A stretch of 64,000 bases of DNA from Nocardia puris (lineage in GTDB: Bacteria; Actinomycetota; Actinomycetes; Mycobacteriales; Mycobacteriaceae). Both the position numbers and the translations under genes were made by a program. Position 1 is the stretch's first letter; every line of letters starts with the position of its first letter. The notes below the pieces were generated by a model that saw only the letters and a program-made list of their open reading frames with translations, searched no databases and had not been told where the DNA came from. Shown one piece after another: positions 1-12,975 of this stretch. Location of the stretch: the NCBI RefSeq assembly GCF_003315035.1, contig NZ_QNRE01000002.1, forward strand, positions 496,001 to 560,000, in the 5' to 3' direction.

Positions 1-611
1 GGCGGACCAATCGGCGGGTGAACACCGGACTCGTCGCCGCGGCCGCCGCCACGGGTGTCGCGCTGGTCTGGACGGTCGCCGCGACGGGTGTCGCGGGCGC
101 CGCGCTCGGGGCGGGCCCGGGTGGTTCCGCCTCGGACTTCGAAACCCTCGCCGAGGCGCGGATTCTCGCGCAGCAGGCGCGCACGGCCGAGACCTTGCAG
201 CTCATCACCCGGGGCGATATCGCCGCGAGCGAGGAGGCGTTCACCACGCACACCACCGCACTGCGGGATCGCGTCCACGCGGTCACCGGCGAGGATTCGG
301 CCGCCGCGCAGCGGTTGCAGGGCTGGACCGAAGGGCACCGCTGGCAGCTCGCCGCCTACCAGTCCGCCGACTATCCGGCCGCCGTCACCCAGGCCATCGG
401 CACCGGCCCGCAGACCTCGGCCACCCGCTTCGCCGAGCTGGACCGCACGCTCCGAGAAGACCTCCAGCGCGTGCGCAGCGATCTGCGCGGCGGTGTGGAC
501 GGCGCGGGTGACACGCTGACGCTCAGCCCGTCGGGCACGCTGCTGCTCATGCTGTTCGCGGCGGCCGCCGCCGTCGCGGGCCTATGGCCCCGGTTGAAGG
601 AGTTCCTGTGA
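1..611 (+). CDS. glnX: GlnX-like membrane sensor protein, C-terminal part (5' end outside window)
   Basis: The reading frame is open from the first base, so this is the 3' part of a longer gene; the GTG at 18 is probably internal. The visible part begins with a hydrophobic segment (residues about 5-30 after that GTG), continues with a mostly helical, Gln/Ala/Arg-rich extracytoplasmic stretch without cysteines, and ends with a second hydrophobic segment and a short basic tail. This fits the second half of GlnX, the four-helix membrane protein that couples the binding protein GlnH to kinase PknG in mycobacteria and corynebacteria. The assignment rests mainly on position: the next genes are glnH and, one gene later, pknG, and the stop overlaps the glnH start (GTGA, 608-611). 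Confidence 0.8.
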   Translation, partial: RTNRRVNTGLVAAAAATGVALVWTVAATGVAGAALGAGPGGSASDFETLAEARILAQQARTAETLQLITRGDIAASEEAFTTHTTALRDRVHAVTGEDSAAAQRLQGWTEGHRWQLAAYQSADYPAAVTQAIGTGPQTSATRFAELDRTLREDLQRVRSDLRGGVDGAGDTLTLSPSGTLLLMLFAAAAAVAGLWPRLKEFL

Positions 612-1578
612 GACGACGGCTCGCGCCGATACTCTCGGCACTTCTGGCGGTGGGCGCCCTCGTCACCGGGTGCGGTGGCGACCGCGCCGTGCCGCAGACA
701 CCGCCCGCCGCGGCCGTGCACCCGGCTCCGCCCGAATTCGAAGAGCTCACCGCCGACGACGCGCAGGTCGATCAGCGGTGCGACACGGAGGCCACCGTCG
801 CGCCCGGTCCGCTGCCCGCGCCGGGGGCGATGCCCGCCGGCTCGCGCATGGCCGAGATCGTGGCCAACGGGCGGGTGCGGGTCGGCGTGGACCAGAACAC
901 CTATATGTTCGGCTTCCGCAATCCCATCTCCGGGCGCATCGAGGGCTTCGACATCGACCTCGCGCGGGAGATCTCGCGGGCGCTGTTCGGCGACCCCGAC
1001 CGCGTCGAACTGCGTTCGGTGACCGCGGCCGAACGCCTGCCCGCGCTGCGCGACGAACAGGTCGACCTCATCGTGCGCACCTTCTCGGCCACCTGCGACC
1101 GCCGCCGCGAAGCCGACTTCTCGGCCGTGTACTACCGTGCGGCGCAACGCATCCTGGCGCCGAAGGGTTCGGGCATACGGGCGGGCGCCGATCTGGCGGG
1201 CAAGCGGGTCTGCGTCACCAAAGGCACCACCGCGGCGGCCCCGCTGTTCGCGCTGCCCACCCCGCCCACCGTGTTCGGCGTGACCAACTGGACCGACTGC
1301 CTGGTGGCGTTGCAGCAGGGCCACGTGGACGCCGTGAGCGGTGACGATCCGATCCTGTACGGACTGGTCCAGCAGGACCGCAACCTCGAGGTCGTGGGGG
1401 AGCCGATCTGGACCGGCTCCTACGCCGTCGGCATGGCGAAGGACCAGACCGATCTGGTGCGTTTCGTGAACGCGGTGCTGGAGCGGATGCGCGCCGACGG
1501 CACCTGGCAGCGGCTCTACGACACCCACCTGGCCGCCCTCGGTCCCTCGCCCGGCCCGCCCGTACCCCGGTACACCGC

Positions 1579-1582
<4 letters not shown>
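608..1582 (+). CDS. glnH: GlnH-type amino-acid-binding lipoprotein
   Basis: Extracytoplasmic solute-binding protein of SBP family 3. It starts with RRR, a hydrophobic core and a lipobox ending VTGC at about residue 22, so it should be lipid-anchored outside the membrane. The binding domain begins near residue 80 (GRVRVGVDQNT) and contains the usual IEGFDIDLAREI segment. In Mycobacterium and Corynebacterium the homologue binds Asp/Glu/Gln and, with GlnX, controls PknG, which sets 2-oxoglutarate dehydrogenase activity through the FHA protein GarA/OdhI. No ABC permease or ATPase lies nearby, which supports a sensing rather than transport role. The GTG at 608 was chosen because it overlaps the glnX stop and starts directly before the signal sequence. 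Confidence 0.88.
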
Positions 1583-6199
<4,617 letters not shown>

Positions 6200-6218
6200 A
6201 CCACCACGGGAGAGCACT

Positions 6219-7505
6219 GTGAATCCTGTTTCCGACAGCGGCATCTCGGTGACCGTCGACCAGAACGAGTACCTGGCCGACGGCGCCGACGTCGTGGACG
6301 CCGTCCTCACCGTGGAGACCGGCGCCGACTACGTGGCGGCCGGGCCCCCGCCGCAGCGGCTCGAGATCCTGATCATCGACTGTTCGGGATCCATGGGCAA
6401 CGCGGGCAAGTTCGAGGGCGCCCGGCACGCGACCCTGGCCGCGATCGACGCGCTGCCCGACGGCACGCGCTTCGCGATCGTCGCGGGCACCTCCATGGGC
6501 CGGCTGGTGTTTCCCGCCGAGGTGCCCTCGGTCGTGGCCGACGCCAGCAGCCGGGCCGCGGCGCGCCGGGCGCTGGCGAAGCTGAAGCCCGACGGCGGTA
6601 CCGCGATGGGCACCTGGCTGGGGTTGGCCCGCCAACTGGCGGCCAAGCACGAGGACACCATGGTGCACGCGATCCTGCTGACCGACGGCAAGAACGAGCA
6701 CGAGTCGCCGGAGGCGCTGGCGGAGGAGATCGCGAAATCCGAGGGCGCGTTCACCTGCGACTGCCGCGGTGTGGGCACCGACTGGCGGGTGGGCGAGCTG
6801 CGCACCATCGCCGCCGCGCTGCACGGCACCGCCGATATCGTCGCCGATCCGGCGCATCTGGCCGCCGACTTCGCCGCCATGACCCACGACTCGCTGGCGA
6901 AAGCGATCCCCGAACTCACCCTGCGGGTGTGGACGCCGGCGGGCGCGGCGGTGCGGTTCGTCAAACAGGTCGCGCCCACGATCGAGGACCTCACGGGCCG
7001 ACGCGCCGAGACGGGCCCGCAGGTGGGGGAGTACCCGCTCGGCGCGTGGGGCGCGGAGGACCGCGACTATCACCTCCAGGTGCGCCTGGAACCGGCCGCG
7101 CCCGGCCGGGAGAAGCTGGCGGCGCGGATCAGCGTGATCGCCGACGGCGAGGTGGTCGGGCAGGGCCTGGTCCGGGCGGTGTGGACCACCGAGACCGAGC
7201 TGTCGGCCCGCATCAGTGCCCGCGTCGCGCACTACACCGGGCAGGCCGAGCTGGCCGAGGCCGTGCAGTCGGGTCTGGCGGCGCGCAAGCGCGGCGATGT
7301 CGAGACCGCGACGGCGAAGCTGCGCCGGGCGGTGCAGCTGGCGGCCGAGTCCGGCAACGAGAGCACCGCGAAACTGTTGCGCGGCGTGGTCGAGGTGGAC
7401 GAGCGCGACGGCACCGTGCGCTTGCGCTCCTCGGTCGCGGCGGCCGACGAGATGGCCCTCGACGTCCGGTCCACGAAGACCGCCCGGGTCCGCAAGGAGG
7501 CGTGA
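6219..7505 (+). CDS. von Willebrand factor A domain protein (TerY/YfbK-like)
   Basis: 428 residues, cytoplasmic. After about 50 residues the vWA fold begins; the metal site DCSGS (about residue 54) is intact, with the GGTAMG threonine and LLTDGKN aspartate further on, so metal-dependent protein binding is expected. The C-terminal third is predicted beta then helical. GTG at 6219 was chosen because of the purine-rich GGGAGAG a few bases upstream and because it begins soon after the phosphatase stop (6199). vWA, PP2C and kinase genes occur together in Ter-type phosphorylation triads described by Aravind and co-workers; the grouping here with PknG looks analogous. Confidence 0.88.
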   Translation: MNPVSDSGISVTVDQNEYLADGADVVDAVLTVETGADYVAAGPPPQRLEILIIDCSGSMGNAGKFEGARHATLAAIDALPDGTRFAIVAGTSMGRLVFPAEVPSVVADASSRAAARRALAKLKPDGGTAMGTWLGLARQLAAKHEDTMVHAILLTDGKNEHESPEALAEEIAKSEGAFTCDCRGVGTDWRVGELRTIAAALHGTADIVADPAHLAADFAAMTHDSLAKAIPELTLRVWTPAGAAVRFVKQVAPTIEDLTGRRAETGPQVGEYPLGAWGAEDRDYHLQVRLEPAAPGREKLAARISVIADGEVVGQGLVRAVWTTETELSARISARVAHYTGQAELAEAVQSGLAARKRGDVETATAKLRRAVQLAAESGNESTAKLLRGVVEVDERDGTVRLRSSVAAADEMALDVRSTKTARVRKEA

Positions 7506-8254
7506 TGCCCGCCTGCCCGGAAGGACACCGCTCCGACGCCACCGACTACTGCGACGTGTGCGGGGTGCCGATCGCCTCGGGCGCCCCGCCGGTGGCGTCG
7601 GCGCTCCCGCGCTGCCCGGCCTGCGGCGCGCCCGCCGACGGCCGCTTCTGCGAAGCGTGCGGCCACGACTCGGCCCTGCCCGCCCCGCCACCGCAGCGCC
7701 CCGTAGGCGCGGCAAGCACCGCACCGCCGCGCTCCGAGGGCACGACGAGCACTCCACCGCAATCCCGGAGCCCCGAGAGCGCGGAGGTCACGACCCCACC
7801 GTCCCGGCGCCTCGACGGGCCGGAGATCACCGCGCGGGCTTCCGCCGTCGCGTGGATCGCGATGATCGCCGCCGACCGCGGCTGCTACGAGCGGATGCTG
7901 GCCCGCGAGGGCCCCGACGCGCGCGCCATCGAGTTCCCCGCCTACTACCCGCCCCGCCGCATCACCCTGCGCGAAGGCGACACGCTGATCGGCAAACGCA
8001 GCGAATCCCAAGGCGTGCGACCGGATATCGATCTCGGCCTCGCCCCGGCCGACGCCGGCGTCTCGCGCACGCACGCGCTGCTGCACCTGAACTCCGCCGG
8101 GCTGACGGTCACCGATCTCGGCTCCACCAACGGCACCAGCCTCAACGACAGCGACGACCTCATCCCCGCCGACCGTCCCGTGCCGTTGCGCAGCGGCGAC
8201 CGCATCCATGTCGGCGCCTGGACCACCATCACGGTCACCGCGGAATTCGGTTGA
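7505..8254 (+). CDS. FHA-domain protein with N-terminal zinc ribbons
   Basis: 249 residues. N-terminus has one CxxxH...CxxC type ribbon (C4, H8, C17, C20) and a second CPACG...CEACG ribbon; then a low-complexity Pro/Ser/Thr linker that offers phosphorylation sites; then an FHA domain from about residue 145 with the phosphothreonine-binding signatures GVSRTHA and DLGSTNGTS. It should bind phosphothreonine peptides, for example those made by PknG. It is not a plain GarA: it has the zinc ribbons, the long linker and about 50 extra residues before the FHA core. Start ATG overlaps the vWA stop (TGATG). Confidence 0.9.
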   Translation: MPACPEGHRSDATDYCDVCGVPIASGAPPVASALPRCPACGAPADGRFCEACGHDSALPAPPPQRPVGAASTAPPRSEGTTSTPPQSRSPESAEVTTPPSRRLDGPEITARASAVAWIAMIAADRGCYERMLAREGPDARAIEFPAYYPPRRITLREGDTLIGKRSESQGVRPDIDLGLAPADAGVSRTHALLHLNSAGLTVTDLGSTNGTSLNDSDDLIPADRPVPLRSGDRIHVGAWTTITVTAEFG

Positions 8255-8278
8255 GCCCGCCGCGCGGCCTCTGCCACG

Positions 8279-8818
8279 ATGCCCGCCGTGTCGGTCTACC
8301 TCCTCACCGGAATCCAGGCGTCGGGCAAGTCCACCGTCGCGCAGGCTCTCGCCGAACGGCTGCCGCGCTCCGCGCATGTGCGCGGTGACGCGTTCCGCAG
8401 GTTCGTCGTGAGCGGGCGGGCCGAGATGAGCGCCGAGCCTTCGCCGGAGGCGCTGGACCAGCTGCGGCTGCGGCACCGGCTGTCCGCGCAGGCCGCCGAC
8501 GGATACGCCGAGGCCGGGTTCACCGCCGTCCTCCAGGACGTGGTGCTGGGTGAATTCCTGCCGTACCTGATCGATCAGATCCGCACCGACCCGCTGTATG
8601 TCGTGGTGCTCGCGCCGCGCCCCGACGCGGTGGCCGCGCGCGAGGCGGCCCGCGCCAAGGACGCGTACGGCGCGTTCACGGTGGCGGCGCTGGACGCGGT
8701 GCTGCGCGAGACCACCCCGCGGCTCGGATTGTGGCTCGACACTTCGGATCTCACGGTCGGCGAGACCGTCGAGGCGATCCTCGCCGATGCCCGTCCCCGC
8801 GCCCGCCCGCCGGTGTGA
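8279..8818 (+). CDS. P-loop (AAA_33-type) nucleotide kinase/phosphotransferase-like protein
   Basis: 179 residues. Walker A motif GIQASGKST starts at residue 11, followed by HVRGDAFRR, a layout seen in small kinases of the chloramphenicol phosphotransferase/zeta-toxin/AAA_33 group. No recognisable antitoxin partner lies next to it. It begins 24 bases after the FHA gene and may be the last gene of the same transcript. The substrate cannot be read from the sequence. A start at GTG 8288 is also possible. Confidence 0.75.
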   Translation: MPAVSVYLLTGIQASGKSTVAQALAERLPRSAHVRGDAFRRFVVSGRAEMSAEPSPEALDQLRLRHRLSAQAADGYAEAGFTAVLQDVVLGEFLPYLIDQIRTDPLYVVVLAPRPDAVAAREAARAKDAYGAFTVAALDAVLRETTPRLGLWLDTSDLTVGETVEAILADARPRARPPV

Positions 8819-8928
8819 CATCCGTCGCTCTCCGGCTCGGGTCCCCGGCGGTTTGCCCGGCGTGTCGCGCGGGTACGTGAAGGGGAGCCGGACATCCGGA
8901 GACAGACCAGGGCGCGAAGGAGGTCGTC

Positions 8929-9324
8929 ATGAACGAGCAGCGGCGACCCGGCACCCGGAATCCGCTCGGCGGACCGGAGTATTCGCTGGCGCTGCATCGC
9001 GTGCGCGAGAGCGGGCCGCCGGGCGCGCTGCGGACCGAGCGCAACGCGCGCACCCGGGTCACCCGGGACCACAAGGTCATCCGGCGCTGGGCCGAACAGC
9101 GCGGCGCCCGGCCCGCCACCATGCCGGGCAGCGAGTACGACGGCCACCTCGGCGCGCTGCGCCTGGACTTCCCCGGCTACGGCGGCGCGGTGCTGCGCCA
9201 CGTGAGCTGGGAGGAATGGTTCGCCACCTTCGACGCGCGCCGGTTGTGGTTCCGCTTCCAGGAGCACCGGCCCGACGGCTCGCCCAGCTACGTCAATCGG
9301 ATCGAACGGGTCGTGGAAGACTGA
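8929..9324 (+). CDS. Conserved hypothetical protein (small DNA-binding-like, HKVIRRWAE...DFPG family)
   Basis: 131 residues, basic, no signal or membrane segment. It contains RDHKVIRRWAEQRGARPA, then LRLDFPGY and SWEEWFATFD, a pattern found in small bacterial proteins that databases often mislabel as 1,4-alpha-glucan branching enzymes; their function is unknown to me. Start ATG has a clear AAGGAGG upstream (8917-8923). It appears to be a separate transcription unit. Confidence 0.7.
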   Translation: MNEQRRPGTRNPLGGPEYSLALHRVRESGPPGALRTERNARTRVTRDHKVIRRWAEQRGARPATMPGSEYDGHLGALRLDFPGYGGAVLRHVSWEEWFATFDARRLWFRFQEHRPDGSPSYVNRIERVVED

Positions 9325-9400
9325 ACCGGGGTCGCCGCGGACGCGATGGAGAAGAATCGATCGGTGCGCCCGGACCGACCGGGCACGGAAGGGGAGTGAT

Positions 9401-9745
9401 ATGCGCGCGACAACCGCACTGACCACCCTCGCCGCCGGCGCGGCGGCCCTGACGCTGGCGGCGGGACCGGCCGCGGCGATCGCGGTGGACCAGATCCCGG
9501 GCGGCACCCGGGTGGAACTCAACCACGGCGAGGCGAGCGCCGTCGCCGACTGGAACCTCGGGCCCGCGATCGGCTCGCTGCCGCCGAACTACACCCCGCA
9601 CGGCAAATACGTGCTGGGTCAGACGATCGCCGAGGGAGCACAGCAGGCGAAGGAGACGAACTCCCAGCTCAACCTGTACATCCTGGGGCCGGTCACCGCG
9701 CCGTCGGGTGTCGGCGTGTCGGTGGGGGATCCCGCCGCCGGGTGA
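9401..9745 (+). CDS. Small secreted protein
   Basis: 114 residues. Residues 1-28 form a Sec-type signal peptide (MRATT, hydrophobic Ala/Leu core, cleavage after AGPAAA). The mature part is about 85 residues without cysteines. No known domain recognised; similar small exported proteins of unknown role are common in Nocardia and mycobacteria. Start ATG has AGGGGAG a few bases upstream. Confidence 0.7.
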   Translation: MRATTALTTLAAGAAALTLAAGPAAAIAVDQIPGGTRVELNHGEASAVADWNLGPAIGSLPPNYTPHGKYVLGQTIAEGAQQAKETNSQLNLYILGPVTAPSGVGVSVGDPAAG

Positions 9746-9751
9746 GGCGAT

Positions 9752-9767
9752 GTTTACGCGATCGTAA
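9752..9767. promoter_or_regulatory. Inverted repeat TTTACG-N4-CGTAAA upstream of the response regulator
   Basis: Perfect 6-bp arms separated by four bases, about 115 bp before the regulator gene and just after the small secreted protein gene. The CGTAA core returns three times in the ectA promoter, so it may be the binding site of the response regulator itself (autoregulation). This is inferred from the motif match only. Confidence 0.4.
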
Positions 9768-9880
9768 AGTGGGGTAACCGGTAGCTCGTCAAGCTGCACG
9801 AAGCGGACCGTCGCGTCGCCGGGGGTGTCTGCGACGTCCGTCGCGTCGCGCCGTTCCGCCCATCGGCAAGGGATGAGGTT

Positions 9881-10591
9881 GTGAGCGCGAATCTGATGAT
9901 CGTGGACGACGACGCCGAGATTCGCGACGCGTTGCGCGTCGCGATGGAGGACGAAGGCTACGAGGTCTCCGAGGCCGGTGAGGCCGAGGACGCGCTGACC
10001 TACCTGCGCAGCAACGGCGCGCCGGACGTGATGATCGTGGACCTGATGCTCGGGGACATGGACGGCTTCGACTGCATCCGGGAGATCCGCCGCGACCACG
10101 ATGTGCCGATCATCGTGATCAGCTCGCGCCACGACACCCACGACGTGGTGGCCGCGCTGGAAGCCGGCGCCGACGATTTCGTCAAGAAACCGTTCGAAAT
10201 CAAGGAAGTATCCGCGCGAATGCGTGCGTTACGCCGTCGCGCGCGCTTGGCGGCCGAACGCGAGGAGCCCCGGGAAATGATTCTCGAGGCCGACGAGAAT
10301 TCGCCGCTGATCCTCGATCGGGACGGCGGAGCGGTCCGCCGTGGTGATGAGGAAATTCGCCTCACTATAACAGAATTTCGGCTGCTCTGCGAACTCGCGG
10401 AAACTCCCGGGCGCGTGCTCAGCCGCTCTGTCCTGCTCGAACGGGTCTGGGACGACGGATTTTTCGGTGATGAACGCATCGTCGACGTCCATATGCGACG
10501 GCTTCGCACAAAAATCGAAAGAGATCCGTCGGACCCCGCCGTCGTGGTTACTGTGCGCGGCCTCGGATATCGTCTCGATGTGCAACGTTGA
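9881..10591 (+). CDS. OmpR-family response regulator, no adjacent histidine kinase
   Basis: 236 residues. Receiver domain at residues 1-120: acidic pair in MIVDDD, phosphoacceptor Asp in MIVDLMLGDMDG (about 53), switch Ser in IVISSR, Lys in DDFVKKPF. Winged-helix DNA-binding domain at about 145-235, ending in the usual RIVDVHMRRLRTKIE and TVRGLGYRL. No kinase gene lies on either side. The gene is followed at 119 bp by ectABCD on the same strand. From about 10200 to its end the sequence is visibly richer in A/T than its neighbours. GTG start follows GGGATGAGG. Confidence 0.93.
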   Translation: MSANLMIVDDDAEIRDALRVAMEDEGYEVSEAGEAEDALTYLRSNGAPDVMIVDLMLGDMDGFDCIREIRRDHDVPIIVISSRHDTHDVVAALEAGADDFVKKPFEIKEVSARMRALRRRARLAAEREEPREMILEADENSPLILDRDGGAVRRGDEEIRLTITEFRLLCELAETPGRVLSRSVLLERVWDDGFFGDERIVDVHMRRLRTKIERDPSDPAVVVTVRGLGYRLDVQR

Positions 10592-10620
10592 TCACATTTT
10601 CCGAACCCACGTGATCTGTT

Positions 10621-10673
10621 CGTAATGCAACCGTAAAGAGTTCGACCGGTCCACCTCAACATTTGTTCGTAAG
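10621..10673 (+). promoter_or_regulatory. CGTAA repeats in the ectA promoter region
   Basis: CGTAA occurs at 10621, 10632 and 10668. The first two are 11 bp apart in direct orientation, the spacing typical of tandem OmpR-family binding sites. The same core forms the inverted repeat in front of the upstream response regulator. Likely operator of the ect operon; the regulator is inferred. Confidence 0.4.
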
Positions 10674-10709
10674 CCTGGATAAGTACTGCAGACTCGACCT
10701 GGGAGTTGT

Positions 10710-11249
10710 ATGTCACTGCATACCTTGTCCACGGAGACGATCGAGCGCGGCGGCCCGCCGCGCGACGGGACCGGCACCCCGGTCCTGCGCGCGCCACGGC
10801 TGGACGACGCCGCCGCGATCTGGCGCATCGCCAAGGATTCGCGTGTGCTCGATACGAATTCGAGCTACGCCTACCTGCTGTGGTGTCGCGATTTCACGGA
10901 CACCACGGTGGTGGCCGAGGTGGACGGCAGTGTCGTCGGCTTCGTCATCGGATACCTCCGTCCGCAGGCGCCGCACACGCTGTTCGTGTGGCAGGTGGCC
11001 GTCTCGCACGCCGCGCGCGGGCGCGGCATCGGGACGGCGATGATCGAGTGGCTGCTCGACGCCCTGCCCGCGAGCACGCTCGAGACCACCGTCTCGCCCG
11101 ACAACGCGGCATCGATCGCCATGTTCGACGCGGTCGCCCGCCATCGCGGCGCGCGGATGACCAAGCACCCCCTGTTCGATCCCGCCGTCTTCCCCGACGA
11201 GCACGCCGCCGAAGACCTCTACCGCATCGCGCCGATCGCACAGAAGTAA
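10710..11249 (+). CDS. ectA: L-2,4-diaminobutyrate N-acetyltransferase
   Basis: 179-residue GNAT enzyme that acetylates L-2,4-diaminobutyrate to N-gamma-acetyl-diaminobutyrate, the second step of ectoine synthesis. Seen: substrate-side motif DTNSSYAYLLWCRDF, acetyl-CoA loop VSHAARGRGIGTAMI, and TVSPDNAASIAMF typical of EctA. First gene of ectABCD; GGGAG lies eight bases before the ATG. Confidence 0.97.
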   Translation: MSLHTLSTETIERGGPPRDGTGTPVLRAPRLDDAAAIWRIAKDSRVLDTNSSYAYLLWCRDFTDTTVVAEVDGSVVGFVIGYLRPQAPHTLFVWQVAVSHAARGRGIGTAMIEWLLDALPASTLETTVSPDNAASIAMFDAVARHRGARMTKHPLFDPAVFPDEHAAEDLYRIAPIAQK

Positions 11250-11259
11250 GGAGCTTCGA

Positions 11260-12570
11260 ATGATCACCGCCGAAACCACCATTTTCGAGTCGCTCGAGTC
11301 CAACGTCCGCGGCTACTGCCGGGCCTGGCCCACCGTGTTCACCACGGCCAAGGGCGCCTGGCTGCGCGACGAGGAGGGCAAGGACTTCCTCGACTTCTTC
11401 GCGGGCGCCGGCTCGCTGAACTACGGGCACAACAACGACGTCCTCAAGCAGCCGCTGCTGGACTACATCGCCTCCGACGGCATCACCCACGGCCTGGACA
11501 TGTCCACCGCCGCCAAGCGCAAGTTGCTCGAGACGATCCGCGACGTCGTGCTGGCCCCGCGCGGACTGGACTACAAGGTGCAGTTCCCCGGCCCGACCGG
11601 CGCCAACTCGGTCGAGGCCGCGCTCAAGCTGGCCCGCAAGGTGACGGGGCGCCAGACCATCCTGAGCTTCACCAACGCGTTCCACGGCATGTCGCTGGGC
11701 GCGCTGTCGGTCACCGGCAACGCGGCCAAGCGCGCGGGTGCGGGTGTGCCGCTGGTGCACGCCGCGCACATGCCCTACGACGGCTACTTCGACAACACCA
11801 CCGCCGACTTCCAGTGGATGGAGCGGGTGCTCGACGACACGTCCTCGGGCTTCGACCGCCCGGCGGCCGTTATCGTGGAAACCGTGCAGGGTGAGGGCGG
11901 CGTCAACGTCGCGCGGGCCGAGTGGCTGCGCCACTTGGCCGACCTGTGCGCCGAGCGGGAGATCCTGCTGATCGTCGACGACGTGCAGATGGGCTGCGGG
12001 CGCACCGGGCCGTTCTTCTCGTTCGAGGTCGCGGGCATCACCCCCGACATCGTGACCCTGTCCAAGTCCATCGGCGGCTACGGCCTGCCTTTGGCGCTGG
12101 TGCTGTTCAAGGCCGAGCTGGACCAGTGGTCGCCCGGCGAGCACAACGGCACCTTCCGCGGCAACAACCCGGCGTTCGTCACCGCCCAGACCGCGCTAGA
12201 GCACTACTGGTCCGACGACACCCTGCAGAACTCGACCCGGTCCAAGGGCCGGCACGTCGCGCAGACCCTGGCCGAGGTGGCCGGGCACTTCCCGGGCCTG
12301 TCCACGCGCGGCCGCGGCCTGGTGCACGGCCTCGCGTTCGAGGATCCCTCGCAGGCGGGCAAGGTCTGCCAGGTCGCCTTCGAGCGCGGTCTGCTGGTGG
12401 AGACCTCCGGTTCCTCCGACGAGGTGGTGAAGTTGTTGCCGCCGTTGACGATCACCGACGACGAGCTCGACCACGGCCTGCAGATCCTGACCGGCGCGAT
12501 CGACACGGTCTGCACCGGCTGGGGCCGCCTGCGCCAGGGGGTCGCGACCAAGGCGGGTGAGCGCGCGTGA
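11260..12570 (+). CDS. ectB: L-2,4-diaminobutyrate:2-oxoglutarate transaminase
   Basis: 436-residue class-III PLP aminotransferase converting aspartate semialdehyde and glutamate to 2,4-diaminobutyrate, the first committed ectoine step. Seen: FFAGAGSLNYGHNN near the N-terminus, the cofactor Asp in LIVDDVQMGCGRTG and the PLP lysine in VTLSKSIGGYG (about residue 270). Length is normal for EctB. It begins ten bases after ectA with AAGGAG in front and overlaps ectC by GTGA. Confidence 0.97.
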   Translation: MITAETTIFESLESNVRGYCRAWPTVFTTAKGAWLRDEEGKDFLDFFAGAGSLNYGHNNDVLKQPLLDYIASDGITHGLDMSTAAKRKLLETIRDVVLAPRGLDYKVQFPGPTGANSVEAALKLARKVTGRQTILSFTNAFHGMSLGALSVTGNAAKRAGAGVPLVHAAHMPYDGYFDNTTADFQWMERVLDDTSSGFDRPAAVIVETVQGEGGVNVARAEWLRHLADLCAEREILLIVDDVQMGCGRTGPFFSFEVAGITPDIVTLSKSIGGYGLPLALVLFKAELDQWSPGEHNGTFRGNNPAFVTAQTALEHYWSDDTLQNSTRSKGRHVAQTLAEVAGHFPGLSTRGRGLVHGLAFEDPSQAGKVCQVAFERGLLVETSGSSDEVVKLLPPLTITDDELDHGLQILTGAIDTVCTGWGRLRQGVATKAGERA

Positions 12571-12959
12571 TCGTTCGTACCACCCAGGAGATCACCGGCA
12601 CCGACCGCGACGTCGCGGGCACCGGCTGGCGCAGCAAGCGCATCGTGCTGGGCGGTGACGGCGTCGGGTTCTCCTTCCACGAGACCACCATCGACGCCGG
12701 GACCGTGCACGAGTTCCACTACCGCCACCACGTGGAGGCGGTGTGGCTGGTCGAGGGCGAGGGCACGCTCACCGATCTCGACAACGACGTCACCTACGAA
12801 CTCGGGCCCGGTTCCATGTACCTGCTCGACGGGCACGAGCGGCACCGTCTCGAGGTGCGCGAGCGGATGCGCATGATGTGCGTGTTCAACCCGCCGGTCA
12901 CCGGGCAGGAGGTCCACGACAGCAACGGCGTCTACCCGTTGGTCGCCGTGCCGAGCTGA
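12567..12959 (+). CDS. ectC: L-ectoine synthase
   Basis: 130-residue cupin enzyme that cyclises N-gamma-acetyl-diaminobutyrate to ectoine. Seen: MIVRTTQEITGTDRDV start, HEFHYRHHVEAVWLVEGEG metal-binding cupin core, YLLDGHERHRL and the C-terminal CVFNPPVTG. The GTG at 12567 overlaps the ectB stop, so translation is coupled. Confidence 0.97.
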   Translation: MIVRTTQEITGTDRDVAGTGWRSKRIVLGGDGVGFSFHETTIDAGTVHEFHYRHHVEAVWLVEGEGTLTDLDNDVTYELGPGSMYLLDGHERHRLEVRERMRMMCVFNPPVTGQEVHDSNGVYPLVAVPS

Positions 12960-12975
12960 AAGGAAATCCAGGGAA

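Noticed and set aside
8279..8818. Zeta-toxin-like gene of a toxin-antitoxin pair
   Set aside because: Only the generic P-loop layout matches; no antitoxin gene lies next to it.
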